Positions 16,571 through 24,756 of a DNA stretch of 43,018 nucleotides are shown piece after piece. A model generated the notes under the pieces. That model ran no database searches. It was given only the letters and a program-made list of their open reading frames with translations, and was not told where the DNA came from. Numbering within the stretch: position 1 is the first letter of the stretch; every line of letters starts with the position of its first letter. Origin of the DNA: an uncultured Bacteroides sp. (GTDB taxonomy: Bacteria > Bacteroidota > Bacteroidia > Bacteroidales > Bacteroidaceae). The position numbers and the translations under genes were made by a program. The stretch lies in NCBI GenBank assembly GCA_949296855.1, contig CASFRN010000127.1:1-43018 (forward strand). The letters run 5' to 3'.

Positions 16571-18016
16571 ATGAACTTTAAGAAGTATTTATTTGTAGGT
16601 GCGGCCTTGATGAGTGTATCATTCTTCGCTGCTTGTAGTGATGACGAAAACGAACCGCAGAATCCTCCAGTAGAAGTACCGGACGATGATGACGATGACA
16701 ACGACGATGATGACAACGACGATTCGCAAGGTCCGGTCAGCTTGGAAGACCAATGGAACAATACCAACACGGTGACTTGGCCAGCCGATACGGTAATCAA
16801 TTTGGCAGAACATTACACGGTACCCGAAGGAAAGACCTTGATTATCAAAGAAGGTGCTCAGATTATCGCCAGCACAGCCGGTGTAGGAGCAAACCATGTG
16901 CCTGTAGAGTTTACGGTAAACGGTAATTTGTATTGCGAAGGTACAGCAGAAAAACCTGTCCGTTTCTCTATTCCTGAATCCGACCGTACGGAAGCAAATA
17001 TTTTTGCTGGCCTTTGGGGTGGTATCGTGGCTTCGGAAACATGCGGTGAGATGTTGATTGACCATACGATTATCGAATATACAGGTGGTCAGGTAGTAGA
17101 AGGTTCTCCTGCTGCAACTTCGGGCGTATATACAGCCGGTGACGATGCTTATCCGCAGATTACTACTAATAATATCAATGGTAAATACGTGATTACTAAT
17201 TCAATCTTGCGTAACGGATGGTCGGATGGTATTTATCTGATGGGTGGTGAAGCGATTATTATGAATAATATATTTGCTGCTAACGGATTTGACGGTGCTG
17301 AAGCTGTTAACGTAAAAGCCGGCTGCAAGGTAGACGTTGCCGGAAACGTGATGTTCAGCCCGAACACCAACGGTCTGAAGCTGTCAAGTTCAGGTCAGAG
17401 CGAAAACCGTGGACAAGCTTTAGTTCAGGCTTACAACAATACTATTATCAACGCTGGCTGGAGACGTGACGGCGAAAAAGGAGGTTGCATCTATGTAGAA
17501 AAGAATATCTTGGCAAATGTGTTCAATAACTTGTTGGTAAACTGTAAGTTCCGCGCAATGACTCCGAGCTTTGACATTCCGAACGATCCTGAAGAAGGTT
17601 ACGATGACGATTCTGTAATCGATTACAATTATTACGCATCGGGTAGCCAACGGAGTGATATCGTATGGGACGGTGAGGACGAATCGGGTGTAGCATACGC
17701 TTGGCAAGGTTATAACTACGAACACGAAGATTACAATGTAGGCGTGGTAGACGTACATAGCGTTATTGCTACGGAAAATGATTTGAAAGATCCGCAATTT
17801 GTCGGTTTCGACATCAATGGGGTAGGCTTGACCGACTATGTTTACAACGATGCTTGGGACTTCCATTTGCAGACAGGCTCTCCGGCTCTGACAGGTGCTT
17901 GCGATGGTACAGAAGCATTTGCCGCTCCTTATTTCTCAACTACGGGCTTGACGGTAAACGGACAAACCTATACTTCTCCGGCTGTTGCCGCTCATTTTGG
18001 TGCGTATGGAGAATAA
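16571..18016 (+). CDS. Surface-type lipoprotein with right-handed beta-helix fold and Asp-rich linker
   Basis: This 481-aa lipoprotein has a signal ending FAAC (Cys at about residue 22). Next comes an extraordinary acidic linker (VPDDDDDDNDDDDNDD, about residues 37-52), then repeats typical of right-handed parallel beta-helices (TVNGNLYCEGTAEKPVRF, ITNSILRNGWSDGIYLMGGE, IIMNNIFAANGFDGAEAVNV, VFNNLLVNC). It starts 51 bases after the receptor and should be cotranscribed, acting as the receptor's extracellular partner. It has no visible catalytic residues of polysaccharide lyases, and I do not assign an enzyme function. The linker could hold Ca2+ or simply act as a charged spacer. Confidence 0.88.
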   Translation: MNFKKYLFVGAALMSVSFFAACSDDENEPQNPPVEVPDDDDDDNDDDDNDDSQGPVSLEDQWNNTNTVTWPADTVINLAEHYTVPEGKTLIIKEGAQIIASTAGVGANHVPVEFTVNGNLYCEGTAEKPVRFSIPESDRTEANIFAGLWGGIVASETCGEMLIDHTIIEYTGGQVVEGSPAATSGVYTAGDDAYPQITTNNINGKYVITNSILRNGWSDGIYLMGGEAIIMNNIFAANGFDGAEAVNVKAGCKVDVAGNVMFSPNTNGLKLSSSGQSENRGQALVQAYNNTIINAGWRRDGEKGGCIYVEKNILANVFNNLLVNCKFRAMTPSFDIPNDPEEGYDDDSVIDYNYYASGSQRSDIVWDGEDESGVAYAWQGYNYEHEDYNVGVVDVHSVIATENDLKDPQFVGFDINGVGLTDYVYNDAWDFHLQTGSPALTGACDGTEAFAAPYFSTTGLTVNGQTYTSPAVAAHFGAYGE

Positions 18017-18064
18017 TCTGAAAACGGTATCTCTGATACAACTCTGATACATTCTTTTTTCCTG

Positions 18065-18103
18065 GAAGTCCGGGGCTGGAAAGCGTCCAGTTACCCGGAC
18101 TTC
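18065..18103 (+). terminator. Terminator after receptor-lipoprotein operon
   Basis: GAAGTCCGGG (18065-18074) pairs perfectly with CCCGGACTTC (18094-18103). An inner CTGGA/TCCAG arm gives a two-part stem. Only a modest T-rich tail follows. Confidence 0.7.
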
Positions 18104-18129
18104 ATTTACAGTGTTTTCGAATGTCGTTT

Positions 18130-18546
18130 TTACAACTTATCTTTTGTTAATACATCGCAATGATGCGCTTGGAGCACTTCGAGGCAACGGGGGAGGTCGT
18201 TAGGTTTGATGACTACGTTCGCACGGTCGTTTTGCGCGAAAGCGTACATGTACTCAATGAAGATTTGTTCTTGCGCCAGGTACTCTAAGATAACCGCCAG
18301 CGAGCCGGGCACGTTGGCACAGCTCAGGCAGACTACGTCGGTGGTCATCACCGCAAAATCGTGGGCACGGAGCACTTCCGCCGCTTTGTCCACATCGGAT
18401 ACTATCAGGCGGAGGATGCCGAAGTCGGCGGTTTCCGCCATGCTGAACGCGTGCATGTTGACGCCGTTCGCGCCCAAGGTGCGCACCACTTCGTTGATAC
18501 GCCCCGTCTTGTTTTCCAAGAAAACCGATAATTGTTTGATTGTCAT
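18130..18546 (-). CDS. Tandem ACT-domain protein
   Basis: This small cytosolic protein (138 aa) is built of two ACT domains: about residues 1-65 (IKQLSVFLENKTGRINEVVR, ANGVNMHAFSMAETADFGIL) and 72-138 (VPGSLAVILEYLAQEQIFIE). ACT pairs bind amino acids and usually regulate enzymes. It is the last gene of the block downstream of paaK, as is common in bacteria where this type of ACT protein accompanies phenylacetate-CoA ligase. A regulatory or sensory role for aromatic amino acids is likely but inferred. A repeat-filled gap of 178 bases separates it from paaK. Confidence 0.9.
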   Translation of the reverse strand: MTIKQLSVFLENKTGRINEVVRTLGANGVNMHAFSMAETADFGILRLIVSDVDKAAEVLRAHDFAVMTTDVVCLSCANVPGSLAVILEYLAQEQIFIEYMYAFAQNDRANVVIKPNDLPRCLEVLQAHHCDVLTKDKL

Positions 18547-18566
18547 AACTATTCTATTTTATGCAG

Positions 18567-18711
18567 ATAGCACACAGATAACACAGACGGACACAGAGGA
18601 ACACAGATTTTATTTATTTACTATTTGACAATTTACGATTTACTATTTAGCAATTAAATCGTACTTCGTAAATCGAAAAATAGTAAATCTCTGTGTAAAT
18701 CTGTGTGCTAT
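18567..18711. repeat. Nested inverted repeats, CACACAGAT outer and ATTTACTATTT inner
   Basis: The outer arms are ATAGCACACAGAT (18567-18579) and its exact inverse at 18699-18711, extended inward by ACACAGA-like sequence. The inner arms (ATTTACTATTT near 18617 onward and its inverse near 18680) form a second dyad. This fills the gap between the ACT gene and paaK. No gene is seen. Confidence 0.75.
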
Positions 18712-18724
18712 AGAAAACACATAC

Positions 18725-20026
18725 TTATACTAACACTCGCTTGTCTATTACCCGTTGCGACTTGCCTTGGCTGCGCTGGATGCTGTTCGGCTCCATCAGT
18801 TTCACATCGGCACTGATAGACAAGACACTCTTTAATTTATCCGACAAAAGCTTCTTCAGATTCAACATCGAAGCGATGTCGTCGCTGAAATAGTCACGCC
18901 GCACTTCTACCTGGACTTGCAAGGTGTCGAGGTTGTTCACGCGGTCTACCACCAACATGTAGCGCGGCTCGAACTCTTTCATGCTCAAGATTACGCTTTC
19001 CACTTGAGACGGGAATACGTTAATGCCCCGGATAATCAGCATATCGTCGCTGCGTCCCATAATCGGGGTCATCCGCACGCTGGTGCGCCCGCAGGGGCAT
19101 ACGCCGGGCATCAGCGAGGTCAGGTCTTTCGTGCGGTAACGGAGCAAGGGCATGCCTTCCTTGGTGAGGGTGGTGAACACCAGTTCGCCTTGTTGCCCGT
19201 AGGGGAGCGGAGCCAACGTGTTCGGGTCGATGATTTCGGGATAGAAATGGTCTTCGTGGATGTGCGAGCCGTTTTGTTCTTCACACTCGCACGACACGCC
19301 CGGACCCATTATCTCGCTCAAGCCATACAGGTTATACCCTTTCAAGCCGAGGCGTTCCTGAATCTCCTGACGCATGTTCTCGGTCCACGGCTCGGCTCCG
19401 AAAGCGCCGATGCGGAGGCTCAGCTCGTTTTTATCGATGCCCATCTTGTCTACCGTCTCCGCTAAATAAAGGGCATACGAGGGGGTGCAGGCAATGCCTG
19501 TGATATGCAGGTCGCGAATCAGGCGCACGTGTTTCTCGGTATTGCCCGTAGAGGCGGGTATCACCGTAGCGCCTAAGTTCTCCACGCCGTAATGCGCTCC
19601 CAAACCTCCGGTAAACAAGCCGTATCCGTAACTTACCGAGAACGTATCTTCACGGGTCACGCCGTATGCCGAAAGGCAACGCGACATCACTTCCGACCAT
19701 ACCGCCAAGTCTTTGCGCGTATATCCTACAATCGTCGGATTGCCCGTTGTGCCCGATGAAGCATGCACCCGCACGACTTCCGATTTGGGGGCAGCCATCA
19801 GCCCGTAGGGATAATTGTCGCGCAAGTCTTGCTTGGTGGTGAAAGGCAGTTTCACTATATCGCCGATGCTCCGGATGTCTTCGGGCATCAGGTCCATTTC
19901 TTGCATCTTGTGCCGGTAGAAGGGCACATTGTGGTAAACGTAAGCGACTAATTTCTGCAACCGCTTACCTTGCAGCTCGCGCAACTGTTCGCGCGGCATG
20001 CATTCTTTGTTGGGATTCCAAATCAT
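18725..20026 (-). CDS. paaK: Phenylacetate-CoA ligase
   Basis: This cytosolic 433-aa AMP-forming enzyme joins aryl-acetates (phenylacetate, perhaps indoleacetate or hydroxyphenylacetate) to CoA. The AMP-binding loop is visible (VHASSGTTGNPTIVGYTRKD), followed by YGYGLFTGGLG, YGLSEIMGPGVS and the C-terminal domain LIIRGINVFPSQVESVIL. Length and motifs match the short PaaK family. No paaA-E ring-oxidation genes are near, so this is not aerobic phenylacetate degradation. With the aminotransferase and IorAB upstream it forms an aryl-pyruvate / aryl-acetate module that could run either way. It starts 80 bases after the aminotransferase stop. Confidence 0.96.
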   Translation of the reverse strand: MIWNPNKECMPREQLRELQGKRLQKLVAYVYHNVPFYRHKMQEMDLMPEDIRSIGDIVKLPFTTKQDLRDNYPYGLMAAPKSEVVRVHASSGTTGNPTIVGYTRKDLAVWSEVMSRCLSAYGVTREDTFSVSYGYGLFTGGLGAHYGVENLGATVIPASTGNTEKHVRLIRDLHITGIACTPSYALYLAETVDKMGIDKNELSLRIGAFGAEPWTENMRQEIQERLGLKGYNLYGLSEIMGPGVSCECEEQNGSHIHEDHFYPEIIDPNTLAPLPYGQQGELVFTTLTKEGMPLLRYRTKDLTSLMPGVCPCGRTSVRMTPIMGRSDDMLIIRGINVFPSQVESVILSMKEFEPRYMLVVDRVNNLDTLQVQVEVRRDYFSDDIASMLNLKKLLSDKLKSVLSISADVKLMEPNSIQRSQGKSQRVIDKRVLV

Positions 20027-20032
20027 GTCATC

Positions 20033-20122
20033 AGTTAATAATTAATAGTTAATAATTAATAGTGCGAAATGGTTCTTCTTTATTAATCACAACTATTCAT
20101 TGTTACTTATTCATTGTTAACT
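20033..20122. repeat. AT-rich TTAATAG-type inverted repeat, 31-base arms
   Basis: The arms 20033-20063 (a near-tandem of AGTTAATAATTAATAGTT) and 20092-20122 pair at 25 of 31 positions. The right arm encodes the last residues (VNNE) and stop of the aminotransferase. It is related to the repeat at 10108-10186. Confidence 0.7.
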
Positions 20123-21432
20123 ATCGGGTGGTCCTCATGGAACGCTTTCATCCGCTCTTCCAGTACGGGATAAAGCTCGTCGCGCATCCGCGAGGTGCAG
20201 GCACGCACCCCCTGCTGCTCGCTTCCCGTGGTGGAGAGCGAAATGCTGCTCACTCCGTAATACATCAATTCGAGGAGCAATTCGCCTCCCGTCATGCCCG
20301 GATAGCCAAGAGTGAAGAAGAAGCCGTCGCCCACCTGACGGGTCACATCGCGGTCGTAGACGATGGTGAAGCCGTTATCGGTGAATATCTTCTTCATCCG
20401 GCTGGCACGGCGTTCGTACTCGCGCACGTCTTCCACGAAGTTGATTTCGCCCGATACCGAACGTTCCAGCATCTCCGCCATGCCGTACTGGGTGGTGGCT
20501 GTACATCCCGATGTAATCATATACAGGATGGAAGCGATGAACGTGGGGCCGAATACGCCCGAATCTTCGTAGCGTTTTGCCAACGCCGGATATTGCTTGT
20601 CGAAAAGCTTATCGGATATGCAAGCCAAGGCGATGCGCTGGCCCGCATAACTGAATATCTTCGAAGCGGAAAGCATGAGGATGTAATTATCGGTATAGCG
20701 CGCCACGGTAGGCACGAAAGGCGGCTGGTAGGGACGCCCGTACTTATGGCGGAAATCCATACAGAAATACGCCTGGTCTTCCATCACCACCACGTCATAT
20801 CGGGTGGCAAGCTCGCCGATAATCTTCAGTTCTTCTTCTTCCAAGCATATCCATGCGGGATTGTTCGGATTGGAATAGACCACGGCTGCAATGTCTCCCT
20901 TTGCCATATAGCTTTCTAATTTTGCCCGAAGCGGCTCTCCCCGGAAATCGTGGATGTCGAAATACTCCCACCCGATGCCCAAGATGCGAAGCTGGGATTT
21001 TTGGATAGGGAAACCCGGGTCGATGAAAAGCACCTTATTCTTCCCCGGAATGCGTTGCGTACAAGCGATAAATGCCCCGAACGAGGCGGCTACAGAGCCT
21101 GTAGTAGGCACACAGGCACGAGGGGAAATATCGATGTCTATAAACGCTTTCACAAAACGGGAGGCAGCCTCTTTGAGTTCGGGCACTCCCGCCGCGGCAG
21201 GATATTGCGCTCCCAAGCCCGCGTCTAACGCCCTTTTCTCGGCTTCGATGCCTACCTTATTGGCGGGCAATCCGGGCGACCCTTGATCCATGCGGATGAA
21301 CGGGATGCCCGTCTGCTCTTCCAAGCGGGAAGCCACCAAAAGCACATCGCCGATGGTGGCGTTTTGCAGGTCGGCCACTTTCATCTCGCGCGCCACGTCC
21401 GCCACCTGTTCTTTACTGAATACACTGCTCAT
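20107..21432 (-). CDS. Class I/II PLP-dependent aminotransferase
   Basis: This 441-aa cytosolic enzyme exchanges amino groups between an amino acid and a 2-oxoacid. Fold-type I features are visible: VYSNPNNPAWICLEEEE (the NPNNP loop), VVMEDQAYFCMDF, and the probable PLP lysine in LMLSASKIFSYAGQRIAL. Its place between iorB and paaK points to aromatic amino acid / aryl-pyruvate transamination, but the substrate is inferred from context. I chose the ATG at 21432; the frame extends three codons further to a TTG. The start lies 5 bases after the iorB stop. The C-terminal VNNE is encoded by the inverted repeat at 20092-20122, so the natural end may once have differed. Confidence 0.93.
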   Translation of the reverse strand: MSSVFSKEQVADVAREMKVADLQNATIGDVLLVASRLEEQTGIPFIRMDQGSPGLPANKVGIEAEKRALDAGLGAQYPAAAGVPELKEAASRFVKAFIDIDISPRACVPTTGSVAASFGAFIACTQRIPGKNKVLFIDPGFPIQKSQLRILGIGWEYFDIHDFRGEPLRAKLESYMAKGDIAAVVYSNPNNPAWICLEEEELKIIGELATRYDVVVMEDQAYFCMDFRHKYGRPYQPPFVPTVARYTDNYILMLSASKIFSYAGQRIALACISDKLFDKQYPALAKRYEDSGVFGPTFIASILYMITSGCTATTQYGMAEMLERSVSGEINFVEDVREYERRASRMKKIFTDNGFTIVYDRDVTRQVGDGFFFTLGYPGMTGGELLLELMYYGVSSISLSTTGSEQQGVRACTSRMRDELYPVLEERMKAFHEDHPIVNNE

Positions 21433-21437
21433 AATGC

Positions 21438-22025
21438 TCAACGGTTCAAGTTTTTCACATAATCGCGCCCGATGTCGAAAGCACGGTAGTTCATTTCCAC
21501 CACCTCTTCCCCTTTCGAGGCAAAGATGCGCCCTATGCTTTCGCGCAAGGCATCGACATCCAATATTTTAAGGAAAGCCGCCGCCGCTCCCAACAAAATG
21601 ACATTCGCCGAGCGAGGCACGTGGTTTTCCTTTGCCAGCCTTTCCACGTCAAGCGAAACCACATGGGGCTGGGCGTTCAATTCATCCGCCAAAGCCCGCT
21701 CGTCGGGATAATTGGGGATATTCTTAAACGGCGCGGACGAAGTGATAATCCATCCGTCTTCCGCCAGATAAGGCAAATAACGCAACGCCTCCATCGGCTC
21801 CAAGGAAAGAATCATGTCTGCCGTGCCCAAGGCGATGAGGTCGGAAGCGATGGGAGTATCCGAAAGGCGGAGATTGGATTGCACGTCTCCCCCGCGCTGG
21901 CTCATCCCGTGCACTTCGGCTTGTTTCAAGGTCAGCCCCATGCGGGTGGCTGCTTCCCCGATAATGGTAGCTATGGACAAGATTCCTTGCCCGCCTACTC
22001 CTGAAAGTATGATGTCTGTTTTCAT
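21438..22025 (-). CDS. iorB: Indolepyruvate oxidoreductase, beta subunit
   Basis: This is the gamma-type domain subunit (195 aa) of the indolepyruvate:ferredoxin oxidoreductase, which couples aryl-pyruvate + CoA to aryl-acetyl-CoA + CO2. The signature near the N-terminus is IILSGVGGQGILSIATIIGE, then KQAEVHGMSQRGGDVQSNLR, as in IorB proteins. Its ATG overlaps the iorA stop by four bases (ATGA), so translation is coupled and the subunits should be made in equal amounts. The aminotransferase follows 5 bases after its stop. Confidence 0.96.
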   Translation of the reverse strand: MKTDIILSGVGGQGILSIATIIGEAATRMGLTLKQAEVHGMSQRGGDVQSNLRLSDTPIASDLIALGTADMILSLEPMEALRYLPYLAEDGWIITSSAPFKNIPNYPDERALADELNAQPHVVSLDVERLAKENHVPRSANVILLGAAAAFLKILDVDALRESIGRIFASKGEEVVEMNYRAFDIGRDYVKNLNR

Positions 22026-23641
22026 TTCTTCTCGGCTTTTTTCTTTTTCAACTTACGGTTTAATGTCTGTATGCACTCGCGGCGCGGGATGATGACCGAC
22101 ACGCCCCGGTATTCGATTTCCTCGCGGATGACACGGGTAATCTCTTCCATGTTCTTCGGAAGGGGCACCACCACGCGCACGTGTTCAGGCTCTACGCCCA
22201 AGCCCAAGCAAATGGCTTCGAACTTATTGGTGCCCGCCGAATCTTGCCCGCCCGTCATGGCGGTGGTCAGGTTATCCGAGATAACCACGGTGATGTTCGC
22301 CTTGTCGTTCACCGCGTCCAGCAATCCCGTCATGCCCGAATGGGTAAAGGTGGAATCTCCGATGATGGCGATGGCAGGGAATTGCCCGGCATCCGCCGCT
22401 CCCTTCGCCATGGTGATGGACGCACCCATATCCACACAACTGTTCAAGGCACGGAAAGGAGGCAACGCGCCCAAAGTGTAACACCCGATGTCGCCGAATA
22501 TCTTCGCGCCGGGATATTCCGCCGCCACCCGGTTCAGGGCATCGTACACATCCCGGTGCCCGCATCCCACACACAAGGCAGGCGGACGGGGAACCATGTT
22601 CTGAGCCGGAGCATAAACCTCCGCGCTGGGAATGCCCAAAGCCGCCTTTACGCTATCGGGAGTCAATTCTCCGGTGCGGGGCAAATCTCCGCTCAGGCGT
22701 CCCTTTATGATGTATTTCGTCGGGAGCAACCCTTTTAATTGTTCCTCTACGAAGGGCTGGCCGTCTTCTACCACCAACACCTCCTTGCATGAATCCGCCA
22801 AGCGGGTCAATTGCTCCATCGGAAGCGGGTATTGCGAAACCTTCACAATCGGGCACGGACATCCGGCAGGGTAGTTCTCCATCACATAATTATATCCGAT
22901 GCCGCACGCCACGATGCCCCGTTCGGCAATGCCAGCCCCAAGTTCCGCCTTATTAAAAGGAGAAGATTCGGAGAGAGCCAATAATTGAGGTTGCGCGGAA
23001 ATCACTTCCAAATAACGCCGGCGCGCATTGGCTGGAAGCAACACCCAGTCCGCCGGAACAGATTCCCGTCCCGTACAAGTGACTTCATTGAACTCCGTCT
23101 TCACCCGGACCGCCGCGCGCGAATGAGCCAAGCGGGTAACGATACGCATCAGCACGGGAAGTTTTTCCCGTTCCGACAATTCGTATGCATATTCCATCAT
23201 GTCATACGCCTCTTGTTGCGAGGAAGGTTCGAGGACAGGCACCATGGCAAACTTGCCATAGAAGCGCGAATCTTGCTCGTTTTGAGAAGAATGCATCGTA
23301 GGGTCATCCGCCGCCAGCACCACGATTCCTCCGTTAACACCCGTAATTGCCGAATTGACAAACGCATCGGCGCATACATTCATACCTACATGCTTCATAC
23401 AGACCAATGCCCGCTTGCCCATGTACGACACACCCAAAGCCGCTTCCATAGCGGTCTTCTCGTTCGTGCACCAGCTGCTGTGCAAGCCTCTCGCCCGTGC
23501 TAAGGGCGAATCCTGTATGTATTCGGTTATCTCGGTCGAGGGAGTCCCCGGATAGGCATATACCCCCGAGATTCCCGCATGAATGGCGCCCAAGGCTATC
23601 GCCTGGTCGCCCAATAATAAAAGTTTATCGCTGCTATTCAT
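22022..23641 (-). CDS. iorA: Indolepyruvate oxidoreductase, alpha subunit, lacking the C-terminal ferredoxin domain
   Basis: This is the TPP-dependent large subunit (539 aa) of the aryl-pyruvate oxidoreductase. The pyrimidine-binding domain comes first (LLGDQAIALGAIHAGISGVY, YPGTPSTEITEYI). The TPP domain has LCVGCGHRDVYDAL and GDIGCYTLG (Asp384), then DNLTTAMTGGQDSAG. Classical IorA proteins run to about 600-650 aa and end in two CxxCxxC ferredoxin-type clusters. Here the chain ends in PRRECIQTLNRKLKKKKAEKK, with no such cluster, and iorB begins at once. The ATG at 23641 was chosen; upstream GTG codons lie in a repeat. It heads the iorA-iorB-aminotransferase-paaK-ACT block. Confidence 0.94.
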   Translation of the reverse strand: MNSSDKLLLLGDQAIALGAIHAGISGVYAYPGTPSTEITEYIQDSPLARARGLHSSWCTNEKTAMEAALGVSYMGKRALVCMKHVGMNVCADAFVNSAITGVNGGIVVLAADDPTMHSSQNEQDSRFYGKFAMVPVLEPSSQQEAYDMMEYAYELSEREKLPVLMRIVTRLAHSRAAVRVKTEFNEVTCTGRESVPADWVLLPANARRRYLEVISAQPQLLALSESSPFNKAELGAGIAERGIVACGIGYNYVMENYPAGCPCPIVKVSQYPLPMEQLTRLADSCKEVLVVEDGQPFVEEQLKGLLPTKYIIKGRLSGDLPRTGELTPDSVKAALGIPSAEVYAPAQNMVPRPPALCVGCGHRDVYDALNRVAAEYPGAKIFGDIGCYTLGALPPFRALNSCVDMGASITMAKGAADAGQFPAIAIIGDSTFTHSGMTGLLDAVNDKANITVVISDNLTTAMTGGQDSAGTNKFEAICLGLGVEPEHVRVVVPLPKNMEEITRVIREEIEYRGVSVIIPRRECIQTLNRKLKKKKAEKK

Positions 23642-23651
23642 AATATATTTT

Positions 23652-23824
23652 TTCACCACAGATTACACCGATTTAAAAAATTATTATCTCTATGTATCTC
23701 TGTAATGAATTTTGTTTTTAATTCTCAACTCTATTTTTTATGAATCTCCGCAATACGCCCCTACAACTAATTGGGTGAAATGCGGACATTCATATATTCT
23801 TTAATCTGTGTAATCCGTGGTGAA
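23652..23824. repeat. CACAGATTACAC-type inverted repeat pair
   Basis: The left arm is TTCACCACAGATTACACCGA (23652 on). The right arm AATCTGTGTAATCCGTGGTG (23803 on) is its inverse with one change in the first 20. The DNA between is AT-rich and shows no gene. The right arm encodes the last residues and stop of the nitrilase-family gene. The same sequence flanks the nested repeats at 6136-6478. Confidence 0.8.
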
Positions 23825-24574
23825 AGAAAAGCCATCCGCATCGTCCAATACGGGAAACTTCTTGCGGAACGCTTCCAATTCCTCCATATCTATCCCCGCT
23901 TCGGCACATTCCTCGCACCCGTCGGTACATGCCGCAAGCGTATGCCCGTATGGGTCGATAACGGCACTTCCCCCGCAATAATCGCAATACGGGTCTTTCC
24001 CCGTACGGTTCACGGCTATCACGTAACACTGGTTCTCGATGGCACGGGCACGGAGCAATGCCTTCCATGCTTCCACGCGCGGTGTGGGCCAGCTTGCCAC
24101 GTAAAGAATGGCATCGTAATCGCCCCGGTTGCGTGACCAGACGGGAAAACGCAGGTCATAACACACCTCAAGCAAGAAACGCACGCCCCGGAAACCGACC
24201 ACCACACGCTCGTTGCCGGGCGTATAATGCTTATCCTCGCCTCCATACGTAAACAAGTGCTTCTTATTATACCACCGCACCTGCCCGTCAGGGGTCACAA
24301 AATAAAAACGGTTGTAATACTTGCCGTTTTCTTCGGTAGCAACGCTTCCGGCAATGGCACAATCTCGCTCTTTTGCTTGATATAACATCCATTGGAGTGA
24401 AATTCCTTCTGCTTCTGCTATGCCTTCGGGTTGCGTGCAAAAACCAGTAGAGAACATTTCGGGCAGAACGTAAAGGTCGGCTCCTCGTTGTGCGTCCATC
24501 ATAACTTCGGCACGCTTACGGTTTGCTTCGGGATTAGCCCATTGGATATCTGTTTGTAGAATAATGATTTTCAT
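23801..24574 (-). CDS. Nitrilase-family amidohydrolase (omega-amidase/YafV-like)
   Basis: This 257-aa cytosolic carbon-nitrogen hydrolase has the triad motifs: Glu in LPEMFSTGFCTQ, Lys in RWYNKKHLF and Cys in LEVCYDLRFPVW. The branch resembles YafV/Nit2 omega-amidases that clear 2-oxoglutaramate and related amides, a repair task after glutamine transamination; the exact substrate is inferred. The start was set at MKIIILQTDIQW (24574); an ATG three codons earlier is possible and a TTG further up is not likely. The C-terminal SFTTDYTD plus stop is read from the ACACAGATTA repeat, so the original end has probably been replaced. It follows hppA by 294 bases including the 22-bp array. Confidence 0.9.
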   Translation of the reverse strand: MKIIILQTDIQWANPEANRKRAEVMMDAQRGADLYVLPEMFSTGFCTQPEGIAEAEGISLQWMLYQAKERDCAIAGSVATEENGKYYNRFYFVTPDGQVRWYNKKHLFTYGGEDKHYTPGNERVVVGFRGVRFLLEVCYDLRFPVWSRNRGDYDAILYVASWPTPRVEAWKALLRARAIENQCYVIAVNRTGKDPYCDYCGGSAVIDPYGHTLAACTDGCEECAEAGIDMEELEAFRKKFPVLDDADGFSFTTDYTD

Positions 24575-24598
24575 GCTCTTCATATTTTTTAGAATGCC

Positions 24599-24606
24599 CA
24601 AAGGTA
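24599..24606 (-). promoter_or_regulatory. -7 element for nitrilase-family gene
   Basis: TACCTTTG on the minus strand, 25 bases before the ATG at 24574, with ATTG 20 bases further upstream in the -33 place. It fits the Bacteroidetes pattern moderately. Confidence 0.5.
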
Positions 24607-24756
24607 ACAATTTATTCGTTATATCCCAATTTTATGTTCAAAAAATTGACAAGGCTCTGTCTAAGAATATTCTTTTGTTAGTTTTTGAGGTTCCTTTCTG
24701 AAAAATGAGAAAGATGATTCGTGTAGAAAGGCAGGTAAGGAATATCAATTTGCACC

